Notes: a model not told the origin generated them from the letters alone. Numbered from the stretch's first letter, positions 53,816 through 63,515 are shown. The stretch: DNA of 64,000 nucleotides from Xanthomonas campestris pv. badrii (GCF_012848175.1 NZ_CP051651.1:2232001-2296000); one strand, 5' to 3'. Translations and numbers: made by a program.

Positions 53816-55498
53816 TCAGCGGCTGCCGCCGGCCACGGTACCCGCGGCGGCATCGGCCTCGGCCTGCGCGCGTGCCGCAAACAAAGTGCCCGGCGGCGGC
53901 TGGCGGGTGAAGAAGGTATCGATGCCATCCAGCACGGCGGCGGCGATCTTGCGCTGGTAAGCCGGATCGATCAGGCGACGCTCTTCGTCCGGATTGGAGA
54001 TGAAGGCCGTTTCCACCAGCATGGCCGGCATGTCCGAGGTACGCAGCACCGCGAAGTTGGCGCGCTCCAGCTGCGGCTTGTGGTTATTGCCGATGCGCTT
54101 GAGGCCGCCCAGCACATGGCCGGCCGCGTCTTCGGACGCTTTCATATGGCCGCTTTGCGCAAGATCCAGCAACACGTTGGCCAGGGTGCTTTCGGTCTGC
54201 TGTAGGCGCACGCCACCGACCAGATCGGCGGCATTTTCCTTGTCGGCCAGCCAGCGCGCGCGTTGCGAAGAGGCACCCTTGGTCGAAAGCACATACACCG
54301 ACGAGCCGGTGGCGCTACGGTTTTCCGCCGCGTCGGCATGGATCGAGATGAAGATGTCTGCCTTGGCGGCGCGTGCTTTCTGCGCGCGCATCGGCAAGGG
54401 AATGAACACGTCGGTATCGCGCGTCAGATACGCCTTCATGCCGGGCGTGGCGTTGATCTGGCGCGCCAGCTCACGGCCCACGGCCAGGGTGACGTCCTTT
54501 TCGCGCTTGCCGGTGGGGCCCATTGCGCCCGGATCCTGGCCGCCGTGACCGGGATCGATGGCCACGATCAACGGCCGCATGCCAGGCGCCATCTTGACCC
54601 GCGACGCTTCGCTGGGCAGGACCGGACGCGGGGGCGCATCGTCATCCGCACTGGCAACGGAGGCGCCCGGCGTAGACATGCCCGCGGCTGCAGCTCCCGT
54701 CGGCGCGCTTGCACCATTGAGAATGGCGGCAGCGGTCGCGCCGCCCGTTTGACCGCCGGTGCCTGCGGCACGCGCAGGGCCAGCGGCAGATGCCACCGCA
54801 GCAGCGGTGCCTGGACGCGGCGTCGGCACACCGGTGGCAACCGTGGTGGGCACCGCAGCCGGTGTGACGGTGGGCATGGCCGATGCAGGAACGGCAACGG
54901 CGACCGGAGTAGGAGCAGCAGCTGGCGGTGGAACAGGTGTGGGCGCTGGCGGCGGAGCGGAGACCGCGCGTTGCGCCGACGCCGCCAGTGCTGCGGTGGC
55001 GCGTGCAGCTTCTTCCTGTGCATTGAGCGGGCGTGGTGGCGGCAGCGCGCTCGCAGCAACCGCAGTTGCGGCTGCCGGGGTCGGATCGCCCGGCCACTCG
55101 ATCACCAGCGTCGACGCGCTGCCCAGGGTCTGCATCTGCGGCTTCAACGCGGTGACCGGGCTCGCAAGTTCGAACACCACGCGGAACGTGCCCGGCACCG
55201 GCTGACCCGTGCGCACCGACGTCACCAGGCCAGTGGCGGCCGGCAGTTTGAGGCCACGCGCCGCCGCCGAATCCGGGAAGTCCACCACCAGGCGGTTCGG
55301 GTTGGCCAGCGACAAGGTCTTGAAGCCACCGCTACCGGCCAGCTGGATCTCGGCCCGCGTGCCGGTGGCGCCGGTGGTCACGCCAACGCCCTTGATCTCG
55401 CCGGCCCAGGCAGCAAAAACCGCCAGGCTGAGGCTGGCGGTCAGGACGGAAAGACAGGCGTGGCGGATCCCCGGTGTCATGGCGCTGGATTCAATCAT
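53816..55498 (-). CDS. amiC: N-acetylmuramoyl-L-alanine amidase with AMIN domain
   Basis: 560 residues. Signal peptide (to about AAWAGE), an AMIN domain (~33-140) that targets the septum or pole, a ~160-residue linker almost wholly of Ala, Pro, Val, Thr and Gly, and an amidase_3 domain (~310-545). Zinc and catalytic residues are visible in DPGHGGQDPG, SIHADA and VETAFISN. It splits peptidoglycan between daughter cells. The linker is much longer than in E. coli AmiB/C. Start ATG 55498 or 55480 cannot be decided. Confidence 0.92.
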   Translation of the reverse strand: MIESSAMTPGIRHACLSVLTASLSLAVFAAWAGEIKGVGVTTGATGTRAEIQLAGSGGFKTLSLANPNRLVVDFPDSAAARGLKLPAATGLVTSVRTGQPVPGTFRVVFELASPVTALKPQMQTLGSASTLVIEWPGDPTPAAATAVAASALPPPRPLNAQEEAARATAALAASAQRAVSAPPPAPTPVPPPAAAPTPVAVAVPASAMPTVTPAAVPTTVATGVPTPRPGTAAAVASAAGPARAAGTGGQTGGATAAAILNGASAPTGAAAAGMSTPGASVASADDDAPPRPVLPSEASRVKMAPGMRPLIVAIDPGHGGQDPGAMGPTGKREKDVTLAVGRELARQINATPGMKAYLTRDTDVFIPLPMRAQKARAAKADIFISIHADAAENRSATGSSVYVLSTKGASSQRARWLADKENAADLVGGVRLQQTESTLANVLLDLAQSGHMKASEDAAGHVLGGLKRIGNNHKPQLERANFAVLRTSDMPAMLVETAFISNPDEERRLIDPAYQRKIAAAVLDGIDTFFTRQPPPGTLFAARAQAEADAAAGTVAGGSR

Positions 55499-55550
55499 CC
55501 ACGCATGTGAATTGCAAGGTGATTTCCCTTAATAATCCGTAACCTGGCGT

Positions 55551-56051
55551 TCATTCTTCCTGCTCGCCGGCAAAAAGAGGCTGCAACTCGACCTGATCGG
55601 CCAGCGCCTGCAGCCAGTCGCGCCCGGTTGCGCTGCGACCGAGCAGGCGCACCCGACGTCCGTCGCCGTCTACCGCCAGCTCCACATCAAGATCCACCGG
55701 TGGCAACGCGCCTGCACCGCGCTCGGGCCATTCGATCAACCACAGGCTGGCGCTGCCCTCGTCCAGGCCGAGAAAATCCAGTTCGCCCGCGTTGCCGATG
55801 CGGTACAGATCCAGATGCCAGGCCTCGTCGCCGGTCGCCAGCGGATAACGCTCGATCAGGGTGTAGGTAGGGCTGCGGATCGGGCCGGTGACGCCGAGTG
55901 CGCGCAGCAGGGCGCGCGCCAGGGTGGATTTGCCGGCGCCCAGGTCGCCATGCAGCTGTACCACCGCAGTGGCGGGCCGCACCGCCGCCAGTGCGCGGCC
56001 CAGGGTTTCGGTGGCGTCGGCGTCGATCAGATGGGCGTCGAGCTGGGTCAT
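55551..56051 (-). CDS. tsaE: tRNA threonylcarbamoyladenosine biosynthesis ATPase TsaE
   Basis: 166 residues. Walker A GDLGAGKST; RSPTYTLIERYP and HLDLYRIGNAGELDFLGLDE are family hallmarks, as is WLIEWPERG. It is the ATPase partner of TsaB/TsaD in making t6A37 of tRNAs. The start overlaps the nnr stop by four bases. It is upstream of amiC by 52 bp. Confidence 0.94.
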   Translation of the reverse strand: MTQLDAHLIDADATETLGRALAAVRPATAVVQLHGDLGAGKSTLARALLRALGVTGPIRSPTYTLIERYPLATGDEAWHLDLYRIGNAGELDFLGLDEGSASLWLIEWPERGAGALPPVDLDVELAVDGDGRRVRLLGRSATGRDWLQALADQVELQPLFAGEQEE

Positions 56052-57535
56052 GGACGGGTTCCGGAATTGGCAAGGCGGCGCAGCGGCGGCAGCAGGTCGG
56101 TCGGCAGCAGCCCGCGCTCGCCCTCGCAGGCGGCCGCATCGCCGGCGCAGCCATGCAGCAAGGCGCCCAGGCTGGCGGCATCGAAGGGCGACCACCCCTG
56201 CCCCAGCAAGGCGGTAATCACCCCGGTCAGCAGATCGCCCATGCCGCCGACCGCCATGCCGGGATTGCCGGCGTCGATGATGCGCGGCACTGCGTGTGGC
56301 GCAGCCACCACGCTGCCGGCGCCCTTGAGCACCACCACCGCCTCGTAGCGCTGCGCCAGCGCGGCGGCCGCAGCCAGGCGGTCGTGCTGGATGTCCCGGG
56401 TCGACACCCCGAGCAGGCGCCCGGCTTCGCCAGGATGCGGGGTGAGCACGCGCGGGCCACGCGCAGGCAGCGGATTGCCGGCCAGCAGGTTCAGCGCATC
56501 GGCATCGATGACCAGCGCCGTGTCGGTCGCCAGCGCGGCCTGCCACAACGCCTGCGCCCAGCCGTCCTGGCCCAGCCCCGGCCCCAGCGCGATCGCATCG
56601 GCGGTCTCGGCGAGGGCGGCGATCTCGTCGCCAGCCTGCACCGCGCGTGCCATCGCCTCGGGGCAGCGCGCCAGCAGCGGCGCGACATGCTCGGCCCGCG
56701 TGGCCACCTGCACCAGCCCGGCACCGCTACGCAGCGCCGCCTCGGCGGTCAACATGATGGCGCCACCACTGCCGAGATTTCCGCCAATGCACAGCACCCG
56801 CCCGGACTCGCCCTTGTGGGTGTTGCGCCGACGTGGGCGCAACTGCGCCGCCAGTGCATCGCTCTGCCAGCCATGCGCGGCAGGCGCCAGCCCGTCGAAT
56901 GCGGAGGGCGGCACGTCCAGCGATGCGATGCCGTTCTCGCCGCAATACTCCAGCGCATCGCCGGTATGCAGGCCGACGTGCGGCACGATGAATTGCAGGG
57001 TGGCCTCCGCACGCACGGCGGCTCCGAAGGCCACGCCGTGATCGGCATCGATGCCGCTGGGCACATCCAGCGCCAGGACCGGGCGACCGGCCGCATTGAT
57101 GGCCTCGATCAACTCGCTGGTCGGCGTCTCCGGTGCCCGATTCAGGCCGATTCCGAACAGCGCATCGACGATCACGTCGGCCTGCGCCAGTGGATACGGA
57201 AACAGTTCGATGGCGCCGCCCACCGCCAGATAGTCGGTGCAGGCGCGCTGTGCCAGGACCGAGCCAGGCCCGTGTCCGGGCAGATGCACCACCCGCACCT
57301 GGCGCCCGGCCCGCTGCGCCAGCCGCGCCAGCACATAGCCATCGCCACCATTGTTGCCGGTGCCGCAGACCACCACGATGCGGCGCGCCTGCGGCCAGCG
57401 TTCCAGCAGCCACTGCCAGGCGGCCTGGCCGGCGCGTTGCATCAGCGTGTAGCCATCGCCACCGAGCAGCGTGGTGGCCCGCGCATCGAGCGTGCGCGCG
57501 GCAGAGGTATCGTAAAGAGCAAGCGGTGCGTACAT
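56048..57535 (-). CDS. nnr: Bifunctional NAD(P)H-hydrate epimerase/dehydratase
   Basis: 495 residues. The N-terminal YjeF epimerase domain (~1-215) shows VCGTGNNGGDGYVLARLA and DALFGIGLNR; the C-terminal ADP/ATP-dependent dehydratase domain (~225-490) shows HKGESGRVLCIGG and DAGNPGMAVGGMGDLLTG. Together they repair damaged, hydrated NAD(P)H. ATG 57535 is only 24 bases from the divergent queG ATG. Confidence 0.94.
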   Translation of the reverse strand: MYAPLALYDTSAARTLDARATTLLGGDGYTLMQRAGQAAWQWLLERWPQARRIVVVCGTGNNGGDGYVLARLAQRAGRQVRVVHLPGHGPGSVLAQRACTDYLAVGGAIELFPYPLAQADVIVDALFGIGLNRAPETPTSELIEAINAAGRPVLALDVPSGIDADHGVAFGAAVRAEATLQFIVPHVGLHTGDALEYCGENGIASLDVPPSAFDGLAPAAHGWQSDALAAQLRPRRRNTHKGESGRVLCIGGNLGSGGAIMLTAEAALRSGAGLVQVATRAEHVAPLLARCPEAMARAVQAGDEIAALAETADAIALGPGLGQDGWAQALWQAALATDTALVIDADALNLLAGNPLPARGPRVLTPHPGEAGRLLGVSTRDIQHDRLAAAAALAQRYEAVVVLKGAGSVVAAPHAVPRIIDAGNPGMAVGGMGDLLTGVITALLGQGWSPFDAASLGALLHGCAGDAAACEGERGLLPTDLLPPLRRLANSGTRP

Positions 57536-57544
57536 GCCGGGAAT

Positions 57545-57552
57545 TCTATACT
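57545..57552. promoter_or_regulatory. Shared -10 region of divergent nnr and queG
   Basis: TATACT on the plus strand (57547-57552) ends 7 bases before queG. TATAGA on the minus strand (57545-57550) ends 9 bases before nnr. Only 24 bases separate the two ATGs, so both messages would be leaderless or nearly so, with -35 elements inside the opposite gene. Confidence 0.4.
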
Positions 57553-57559
57553 TGTCGCC

Positions 57560-58627
57560 ATGTCCGCCGTCCTCGCCCGCCCCGACCCTGCCGATGCTGC
57601 CGCGCGCATCCGCGTGCTTGCGCGCGAAGCGGGCTTTCAACGCTGCGGCATCACCGGTATCGAACTGGGCGAAGACGAAGCGCATCTGCGCAACTGGCTG
57701 GCAGAAGGCCTGTACGGCACCATGCACTGGATGGCCCAGCACGGCGACAAGCGCTCGCGCCCGCAGGAGCTGGTGCCGGGCACCTTGCGGGTGTTGTCGG
57801 TGGGCATGGATTACGGCCGCAAGGACGACACCGACGCCTGGAACACCTTGCATGACGGCACCCGTGCCTACGTGGCGCGTTATGCGTTGGGTCGCGATTA
57901 CCACAAGCTGATGCGCAACCGGCTGCAGAAGCTGGCCGAGCGCATCCAGGGCGAGATCGGCAGCTTCGGGTACCGCGTATTCGTCGATTCCGCGCCGGTG
58001 CTGGAACGTGCGCTGGCGCGCAACGCCGGGCTGGGCTGGATCGGCAAGCACACCTGCCTGATCGATCGCAACGGCGGCTCGTGGTTCTTCCTGGGCGAGA
58101 TCTACCTGGACCTGCCACTGCCGATCGACACCCCGGCCACCGCGCATTGCGGTACCTGCACGCGCTGCATCGACATCTGCCCCACCCAGGCCATCATCGC
58201 CCCATACCGCCTGGATGCGCGCCGCTGCATCGCCTATCTCACCATCGAACACGATGGTGCCATTCCCGAAGACATGCGCAAGCCGATCGGCAACCGCATC
58301 TTCGGTTGCGACGACTGCCAGCTGATCTGCCCCTGGAACAAGTTCGCCAAGCGTACCGACGAAGCCGACTTCCGCGCCCGCAACGACCTGGATGTGGCCA
58401 CGCTGCCACAGCTGTTCGCCTGGAACCAGGCCGAGTTCCTGCAGCGCACCGAAGGCAGCCCGCTCCGCCGCAGTGGACACGAACGCTGGCTGCGCAATAT
58501 CGCCGTAGGCCTGGGCAATGCACCGGGCACGCCGGAGGTACTGGCGTCGCTGGAAGCACGCCGGCACGACGAGTCCGAACTGGTGCGCGAACACGTGGGC
58601 TGGGCGCTGGCGCAACACGGCCTGTGA
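57560..58627 (+). CDS. queG: Epoxyqueuosine reductase
   Basis: 355 residues. Cobalamin- and Fe-S-dependent enzyme for the last step of queuosine synthesis in tRNA. Two 4Fe-4S motifs: CGTCTRCIDICPTQAI and CDDCQLICPWN; the N-terminal domain has DSAPVLERALARNAGLGWIGKHT. A C-terminal HEAT-like part follows (WLRNIAVGLGN...REHVGWALAQH). Divergent from nnr, as in E. coli (yjeS/yjeF). Confidence 0.94.
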   Translation: MSAVLARPDPADAAARIRVLAREAGFQRCGITGIELGEDEAHLRNWLAEGLYGTMHWMAQHGDKRSRPQELVPGTLRVLSVGMDYGRKDDTDAWNTLHDGTRAYVARYALGRDYHKLMRNRLQKLAERIQGEIGSFGYRVFVDSAPVLERALARNAGLGWIGKHTCLIDRNGGSWFFLGEIYLDLPLPIDTPATAHCGTCTRCIDICPTQAIIAPYRLDARRCIAYLTIEHDGAIPEDMRKPIGNRIFGCDDCQLICPWNKFAKRTDEADFRARNDLDVATLPQLFAWNQAEFLQRTEGSPLRRSGHERWLRNIAVGLGNAPGTPEVLASLEARRHDESELVREHVGWALAQHGL

Positions 58628-58762
58628 TCCGCCTGCATCCGGTTGAGCGCGCTGCGCTCTAGCGCCGGTGGCGGCCACGTCCTCGCGCGCACCAGGCCAT
58701 CGTTGCGGCCAGGGCGTCATGGCGTCACCTCGGCCGATCACCCAGGATCTGCGCCGCTGCGG

Positions 58763-58768
58763 GATAAT
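58763..58768 (+). promoter_or_regulatory. Candidate -10 box giving a leaderless xseA mRNA
   Basis: GATAAT ends 6 bases before the xseA ATG with no Shine-Dalgarno between. It has the same spacing pattern as dbpA and queG. No convincing -35 was found. Confidence 0.35.
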
Positions 58769-58774
58769 GCGGCG

Positions 58775-60112
58775 ATGGCCGAACGCACCCAACAGATCCT
58801 CACCCCCAGCCAGCTCAACACGCTGGCACGCGACCTGCTCGAAGGCAGCTTCCCGCTGGTCTGGGTGGAAGCCGAACTGAGCAGCGTCACCCGTCCGGCG
58901 TCGGGGCATCTGTACTTCACGCTCAAGGATGCGCGCGCGCAGATCCGCTGCGCGATGTTCAAACCCAAGAGCACCTGGCTGAAATTCCAGCCCAGAGAAG
59001 GCCTGCGCGTGCTCGCACGCGGCCGTTTGACCCTGTACGAAGCGCGCGGCGACTACCAGCTGGTGCTCGACCACATGGAAGAAGCCGGCGAGGGCGCGCT
59101 GCGCCGCGCCTTCGACGCGCTGCGTGCGCGGCTGGCTGCCGAAGGCCTGTTCGATGCCGAGCGCAAGCGCACCCTGCCCGCACACGTGCGCCGGCTGGCA
59201 GTGATCACCTCGCCCAGCGGTGCAGCAGTGCGCGACGTGCTCAGCGTGCTGGCACGGCGTTTCCCGTTGCTGGAAGTGGACCTGTTGCCGTCGCTGGTAC
59301 AGGGCGAGAGCGCCGCGGCGCAGATCACTGCGCTGCTACAACGCGCCGATGCCTCGGCGCGCTACGACGTCATCCTGATCACCCGCGGCGGCGGCTCGCT
59401 GGAAGACCTGTGGGCCTTCAACGACGAAGCGCTGGCGCGTGCGATCGCCGCCGCACAGACGCCGGTGGTGTCGGCGGTGGGTCACGAAACCGACTTCAGC
59501 CTCAGCGACTTCGTCGCCGACGTGCGTGCACCCACGCCTTCCGTGGCGGCCGAATTGCTGGTGCCCGACCAGCGCGAACTGCTGGCGCGGGTCCGTCGCG
59601 CACGCACGCGTCTTGCCCAGCTGCAGCAGCATGCCTTGGGCAACGCGATGCAGCGGGCCGACCGGCTGGCCCTGCGGTTGCGTGCGCATAGCCCGCAGGC
59701 GCGCCTGCACCTGCTGCAACGCCGCCAGGAAGACGCCGCACGCCGCCTGCACGGGCGCATGACCCAGCTGCTGGAACGCCTGCAGGCCCGCCTGCAGCGA
59801 GGGCAGGCGCGGTTGCAGGCGCACACGCCGCAGCGCAATCTGGCCAGCCTGCAGCAACGGTTGCGCGCCCTGCATCCGCAGGCCGCCATGCAACGGCGTC
59901 TGCAGCACGATCACTTGAGGTTGCGCAGCGTGGTGCGCTCGCTGGAAGCGGTGAGCCCGCTGGCCACCGTGGCACGCGGCTATGCCATCGTGACGCGCCC
60001 GGCAGACGGACAGGTGATCCGCAGCGCTGCCGAGGTAGCCCCGGGCGAGCGCCTGCGTGCGCAGCTGGCCGACGGCAGCATCGATGTGCGCGTGGAGCCC
60101 GGCGGCGACTGA
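58775..60112 (+). CDS. xseA: Exodeoxyribonuclease VII, large subunit
   Basis: 445 residues. N-terminal OB-fold (~10-105, [28 protein letters not shown]), the catalytic domain (~125-310) with [28 protein letters not shown] and [15 protein letters not shown], then a long Arg/Gln/Leu-rich coiled coil that binds small subunits. XseB is not in view. It degrades single-stranded DNA. Start as for homologues ([15 protein letters not shown]). Confidence 0.94.
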   Translation: MAERTQQILTPSQLNTLARDLLEGSFPLVWVEAELSSVTRPASGHLYFTLKDARAQIRCAMFKPKSTWLKFQPREGLRVLARGRLTLYEARGDYQLVLDHMEEAGEGALRRAFDALRARLAAEGLFDAERKRTLPAHVRRLAVITSPSGAAVRDVLSVLARRFPLLEVDLLPSLVQGESAAAQITALLQRADASARYDVILITRGGGSLEDLWAFNDEALARAIAAAQTPVVSAVGHETDFSLSDFVADVRAPTPSVAAELLVPDQRELLARVRRARTRLAQLQQHALGNAMQRADRLALRLRAHSPQARLHLLQRRQEDAARRLHGRMTQLLERLQARLQRGQARLQAHTPQRNLASLQQRLRALHPQAAMQRRLQHDHLRLRSVVRSLEAVSPLATVARGYAIVTRPADGQVIRSAAEVAPGERLRAQLADGSIDVRVEPGGD

Positions 60113-60140
60113 GCGGCTGGCAGGACGTAGCGAACCGTCG

Positions 60141-61388
60141 TCAGCTCCGCGCAGGCCGCTGCGCGGCATGCTGCCAGCCCTGCATCAGCAGGTTGGTCAG
60201 TACCACCGGGTCGTGATCGAAGTGATGACCACCCGGCCGCGAAACCACCTCCACGCCGCGTGCGCGCAGTTCGGGGCACAAGGTGTCCTTTTCTTCAGTG
60301 CCGTAGATGCATTGCACACGCGGCAGGTCGAACGCCTGCAGTGCGGGCTCCACATCGCGCTCGGCATCGTTGTGCCAGCCCAGCCAGCCCCCGACGCGCA
60401 CCTTGAAATCGGCCTGGTGACCAAGGCCGAGCAGGCTGACGAATTGCACCGCGGCGCGCTGCTGTGGCGAAAGATCCGGGTAGGCGAACGGCAGCACGTC
60501 GGCGCCGAACGAATAGCCGACCAGCGCCACATGCTGGATATGCCAGCGCTGCCGGTAGGCGGCGATGACCCGGTCCAGATCCGCGCCGATCTGCTGTGGC
60601 GTGCGGCTGGCCCAGAAATAGCGCAGGCTGTTCCAGCCCACCACCGACACGCCCCGCTGCTGCAACTGGGCGGCAATGCCCTTGTCCAGTTCGCGCCAGC
60701 CGCCATCGCCGGACAGCATCACCACCAGGCGGTCGCTGCCGGGCGCGTGCAGTTCCACCAGCGGCAGATCGCCCAGCCCGTGTGCCTGCGCGGCCTGGAA
60801 ATGGCTGCGCGTGGCAGCGGCGATCTGCATCGGGCTGGCGCCGTCGACCAGGTCGTCCAGGAACCCCTGGTTGGCATCGGGCACGTCGCGCGAGCACGCC
60901 AGCCCCGCGTCGGTGCTGCCGGCATCGGCCACCACCGCGCCGCCGAGCACATCGGGCGCGGCCGAGGCCAGCGCCTGCCGCGCCAGCACCGCACCATCGC
61001 CCTGCCCCACCAGCACCGGCGGCAGGAAGGCATCCACATGCTCGGCACGCAGCAGTTTCTTGCCCAGCCGTTCGGCGTCGTCGGCCAGCGAGCTGCAGGC
61101 GGCGTGATGCGAGCGCACGCGCTCGCGGTAGCTAGCGGTATCGACCACCGCGACCAGCGCGCCATCGTTGCTCAGCATGTCGGCCAGTTGTTGCGTTTGC
61201 TCCGGGTGGCCGCTGTTGGGCAGCACGATCACCATCGCCTTGGGCCTGCCCTCGGGGCGGATCACCTCCACCGAACGGTAGTGGCCGGCGGTATTGCCGT
61301 CCTGCAGGTGCCGCGCCACGGCGTAGCCGCTGCCGCCGATCAGCAGGATCGCCATGACCCAACGAAACAGTGTGATTGCCATGCCCAT
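60141..61388 (-). CDS. AcvB/VirJ family periplasmic hydrolase
   Basis: 415 residues with an N-terminal membrane anchor or signal (~8-25). The family has two hydrolase-like domains; the second carries the nucleophile elbow GYSFGAD and a late His in GGHHFDHDP, so it should be active. The first half also has LVGQGDGAVLARQAL. In Agrobacterium, AcvB/VirJ proteins are needed for virulence, and AcvB cleaves lysyl-phosphatidylglycerol. A similar lipid role here is inference. ATG 61388 has AAGGA eight bases upstream. Confidence 0.88.
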   Translation of the reverse strand: MGMAITLFRWVMAILLIGGSGYAVARHLQDGNTAGHYRSVEVIRPEGRPKAMVIVLPNSGHPEQTQQLADMLSNDGALVAVVDTASYRERVRSHHAACSSLADDAERLGKKLLRAEHVDAFLPPVLVGQGDGAVLARQALASAAPDVLGGAVVADAGSTDAGLACSRDVPDANQGFLDDLVDGASPMQIAAATRSHFQAAQAHGLGDLPLVELHAPGSDRLVVMLSGDGGWRELDKGIAAQLQQRGVSVVGWNSLRYFWASRTPQQIGADLDRVIAAYRQRWHIQHVALVGYSFGADVLPFAYPDLSPQQRAAVQFVSLLGLGHQADFKVRVGGWLGWHNDAERDVEPALQAFDLPRVQCIYGTEEKDTLCPELRARGVEVVSRPGGHHFDHDPVVLTNLLMQGWQHAAQRPARS

Positions 61389-61549
61389 CGCGGCAGTCCT
61401 TCAGAAGCGCTGGCGCTTCGACCGCCCGGGAGCGGCGCGGTTCCAGCAGTCTCCACCGTGTGTTCACCACGGTTAAGTCTGCGGGCGCGGCGCGGACGGT
61501 CAGGCGGTCCAGACAGCGGTTGGATCGGAAGGCTTGCCGCAGCGGAGAG
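61389..61549. other. Gap between two same-strand genes
   Basis: 161 bp between the FGE-type lipoprotein gene and the acvB-like gene. It presumably holds the acvB-like promoter. No terminator hairpin with a T tract was seen. Confidence 0.4.
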
Positions 61550-63418
61550 CTAGATCCCGCGCGCCAGCCGGAAGCCGATGCGTGCACTGGTGGTGTCCGA
61601 GTCCTGCGACTGCCGCCAGGCCGCGCGCGTCTGCTGCGGCGAGTTGGCCCAGCTGCCGCCGCGGATCATGCGCTGCCGGCAACCCGGGTTGAACCAGGCC
61701 GCGCCATCGCCCGGTGCGCGGCGATAGCTGGCGTGCCAGCAGTCGGCCACCCATTCGCTCAGGTTGCCGCCCATGTCGTGCAGGCCCCAGGCGTTGGCGC
61801 GGAAGCTGCCCACCGGCGCCGGCCCCCAGAAGCCGTCGCCATACCCGACGAAGCCGTTGTTCCAGTGCCGGCCGCTGCGTGAAACGTCGTTGCCGCCGGT
61901 GAAGTTGCCGGCATCGCGCGGCGGCGAGCCGGCATTGCCCCAGGGATACCGCCCGGTGGTGCCGGCACGCACCGCGTACTCGAATTCGGCTTCGCTGGGC
62001 ACGTGGTAATGGCGGCCGGTCTGTTCCGACAGCCAGGCCGCATACGCTTCGGCGTCGCGGATGCTGACATGCATCACCGGGGTGTTTGGCGCGGCCTGCG
62101 CGCCGTTGTAGTCGGACTGCCAGTCCACGCCGCTGCGGCGGATGAAGTTGCCGCTGCGCTCGTCGTACACCACCGAATGCCCGCGTCGGGTGGCGCGCGG
62201 GCGGGCGCCGGTGGCTTCGACGAACTGGCGGAACTCGGCCACCGTCACCTCGGTGATCGACAGCGCAAAACCGCGCGCGAAACGCACGTAATGCGCCGGC
62301 CGCTCATTGTCGGACGCGCCAGGTTCGGCGTCGCCCGCGCCCATCTGGAAGGCGCCATGCGGCACCACGATCATCTGCGGACCACGCCCGCCGAGCTTGA
62401 GCCCGTCGGTGAACACCTGCCCGGGGCGGAAGCTGCCGTAGTGGGTCGCCAGCTCCAGGCGGCGGCGCAGGTCGCCGGCCATCGGGTCGCCCGGATCGGC
62501 GATGCGCAGCACCTCGGCCAGGGTTTGGCCGGCGGCCTTGAGCCCGCGCGGAGAGGTCAGGTCGTGCAGCCCGGCATCGTGCAGGGCGGCGATCTGCGCG
62601 CGGCGCAGGCGTTCGATCCGTGCGCGCGCGTCGGCAATGGTGGGCGCACGCTCGCGGACCTGCGCGGCCATCTGCAGCCAGTAGCGGGCGCCGATGAAAT
62701 CGCTGGCCTCGCCCGCGCGTTCGGCGCGCTCCAGCAGCCCGCTCTCTACCGCCGCCAGCCCCTGGCGGGTGCGCGGATTGTCCGCGTCCAGCTGCGCGGC
62801 ATCGCGGAAGTTCACCAGCGCGCCATTGCCGTCTTCGCCCAGCCGGCCCGCGCGCAGGTCGTCCTCGCCGGCGCGATTGAAGGCGAGCACGCGCTGGGCG
62901 GTTTCCACCTCGCGTTGCAGGGCGCGCACCTTCGGATCCTGCGGTGCCAGCGCCATGCCGACGCTGGCCAGTTCGCGCGCCTGGTCCAGCGCATCGTGCT
63001 GGCGATCGCTTTGTGCGATCAACGCATGGCCGCGCTCGATCAACCGTGCGCGTGCCCGTTCCAGACCACGCCGGCTGGCCGCATCCTTGCCGCCGGCGCG
63101 TTGTTGGATCGCCAGATACAAGGGAATCGCATCGTCTGCGTCGCGGTACAGGCGGTCGTCCTGCAGCGCCTGCTCGGCGCGCTTGCGTGCCTGCGGCAAC
63201 GGCTCCTCACCCAGGTCCACCGCCGGCGGCTGCCATTGCGCGACGGTCTCGGCCGATTCTTCGCCGCCGATCGACACATTCGGCGCTGCCGGCTGCGCGG
63301 TCGCCGCCGGCGCGCGCGCAGCGGCGGGTGCAGGTGTCGGTGCGGGAGCACGCGAACAGCCGCACATGCTGAGCGCCACCAATGCCCACGCTGCGATCCG
63401 CTTGCCACACTTGCCCAC
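61550..63418 (-). CDS. Lipoprotein with formylglycine-generating-enzyme (SUMF1) fold
   Basis: 622 residues from GTG 63418 (AAGGAG six bases upstream). Export signal ends near SMCGCSR, probably lipidated. Residues ~70-330 are helical with repeat-like Ala/Arg/Leu segments (TPR-like), and ~345-620 form an FGE-sulfatase domain: PHGAFQMGAGDAE, ITEVTVAEFRQFVEATG, MHVSIRDAEAYAAWLSEQTG, RLPSE-type block HVPSEAEFEYA, GGNLSEWVADCW and IRGGSWANSPQQTR...IGFRLAR. Most proteins with this fold in envelopes are not formylglycine generators but binding or regulatory partners; no sulfatase gene is nearby. Function unknown. Confidence 0.85.
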   Translation of the reverse strand: MGKCGKRIAAWALVALSMCGCSRAPAPTPAPAAARAPAATAQPAAPNVSIGGEESAETVAQWQPPAVDLGEEPLPQARKRAEQALQDDRLYRDADDAIPLYLAIQQRAGGKDAASRRGLERARARLIERGHALIAQSDRQHDALDQARELASVGMALAPQDPKVRALQREVETAQRVLAFNRAGEDDLRAGRLGEDGNGALVNFRDAAQLDADNPRTRQGLAAVESGLLERAERAGEASDFIGARYWLQMAAQVRERAPTIADARARIERLRRAQIAALHDAGLHDLTSPRGLKAAGQTLAEVLRIADPGDPMAGDLRRRLELATHYGSFRPGQVFTDGLKLGGRGPQMIVVPHGAFQMGAGDAEPGASDNERPAHYVRFARGFALSITEVTVAEFRQFVEATGARPRATRRGHSVVYDERSGNFIRRSGVDWQSDYNGAQAAPNTPVMHVSIRDAEAYAAWLSEQTGRHYHVPSEAEFEYAVRAGTTGRYPWGNAGSPPRDAGNFTGGNDVSRSGRHWNNGFVGYGDGFWGPAPVGSFRANAWGLHDMGGNLSEWVADCWHASYRRAPGDGAAWFNPGCRQRMIRGGSWANSPQQTRAAWRQSQDSDTTSARIGFRLARGI

Positions 63419-63515
63419 CACCTGCTCCTTCCAGTGCTCTGCCGCACGACAGGCGATCGCGACGTTAGGCTATTCTGCGCGTTCTGCGCAAACCCTTGCT
63501 GTCGACGGAAATCAC

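Noticed and set aside
56048..59185. Minus-strand open frame extending nnr upstream to over 1,000 codons
   Set aside because: The extension is antisense to queG and xseA. The conserved nnr start is ATG 57535.
61550..63418. True formylglycine-generating enzyme
   Set aside because: No sulfatase gene nearby, a long helical N-terminal region and lipoprotein export; most such envelope proteins share only the fold.
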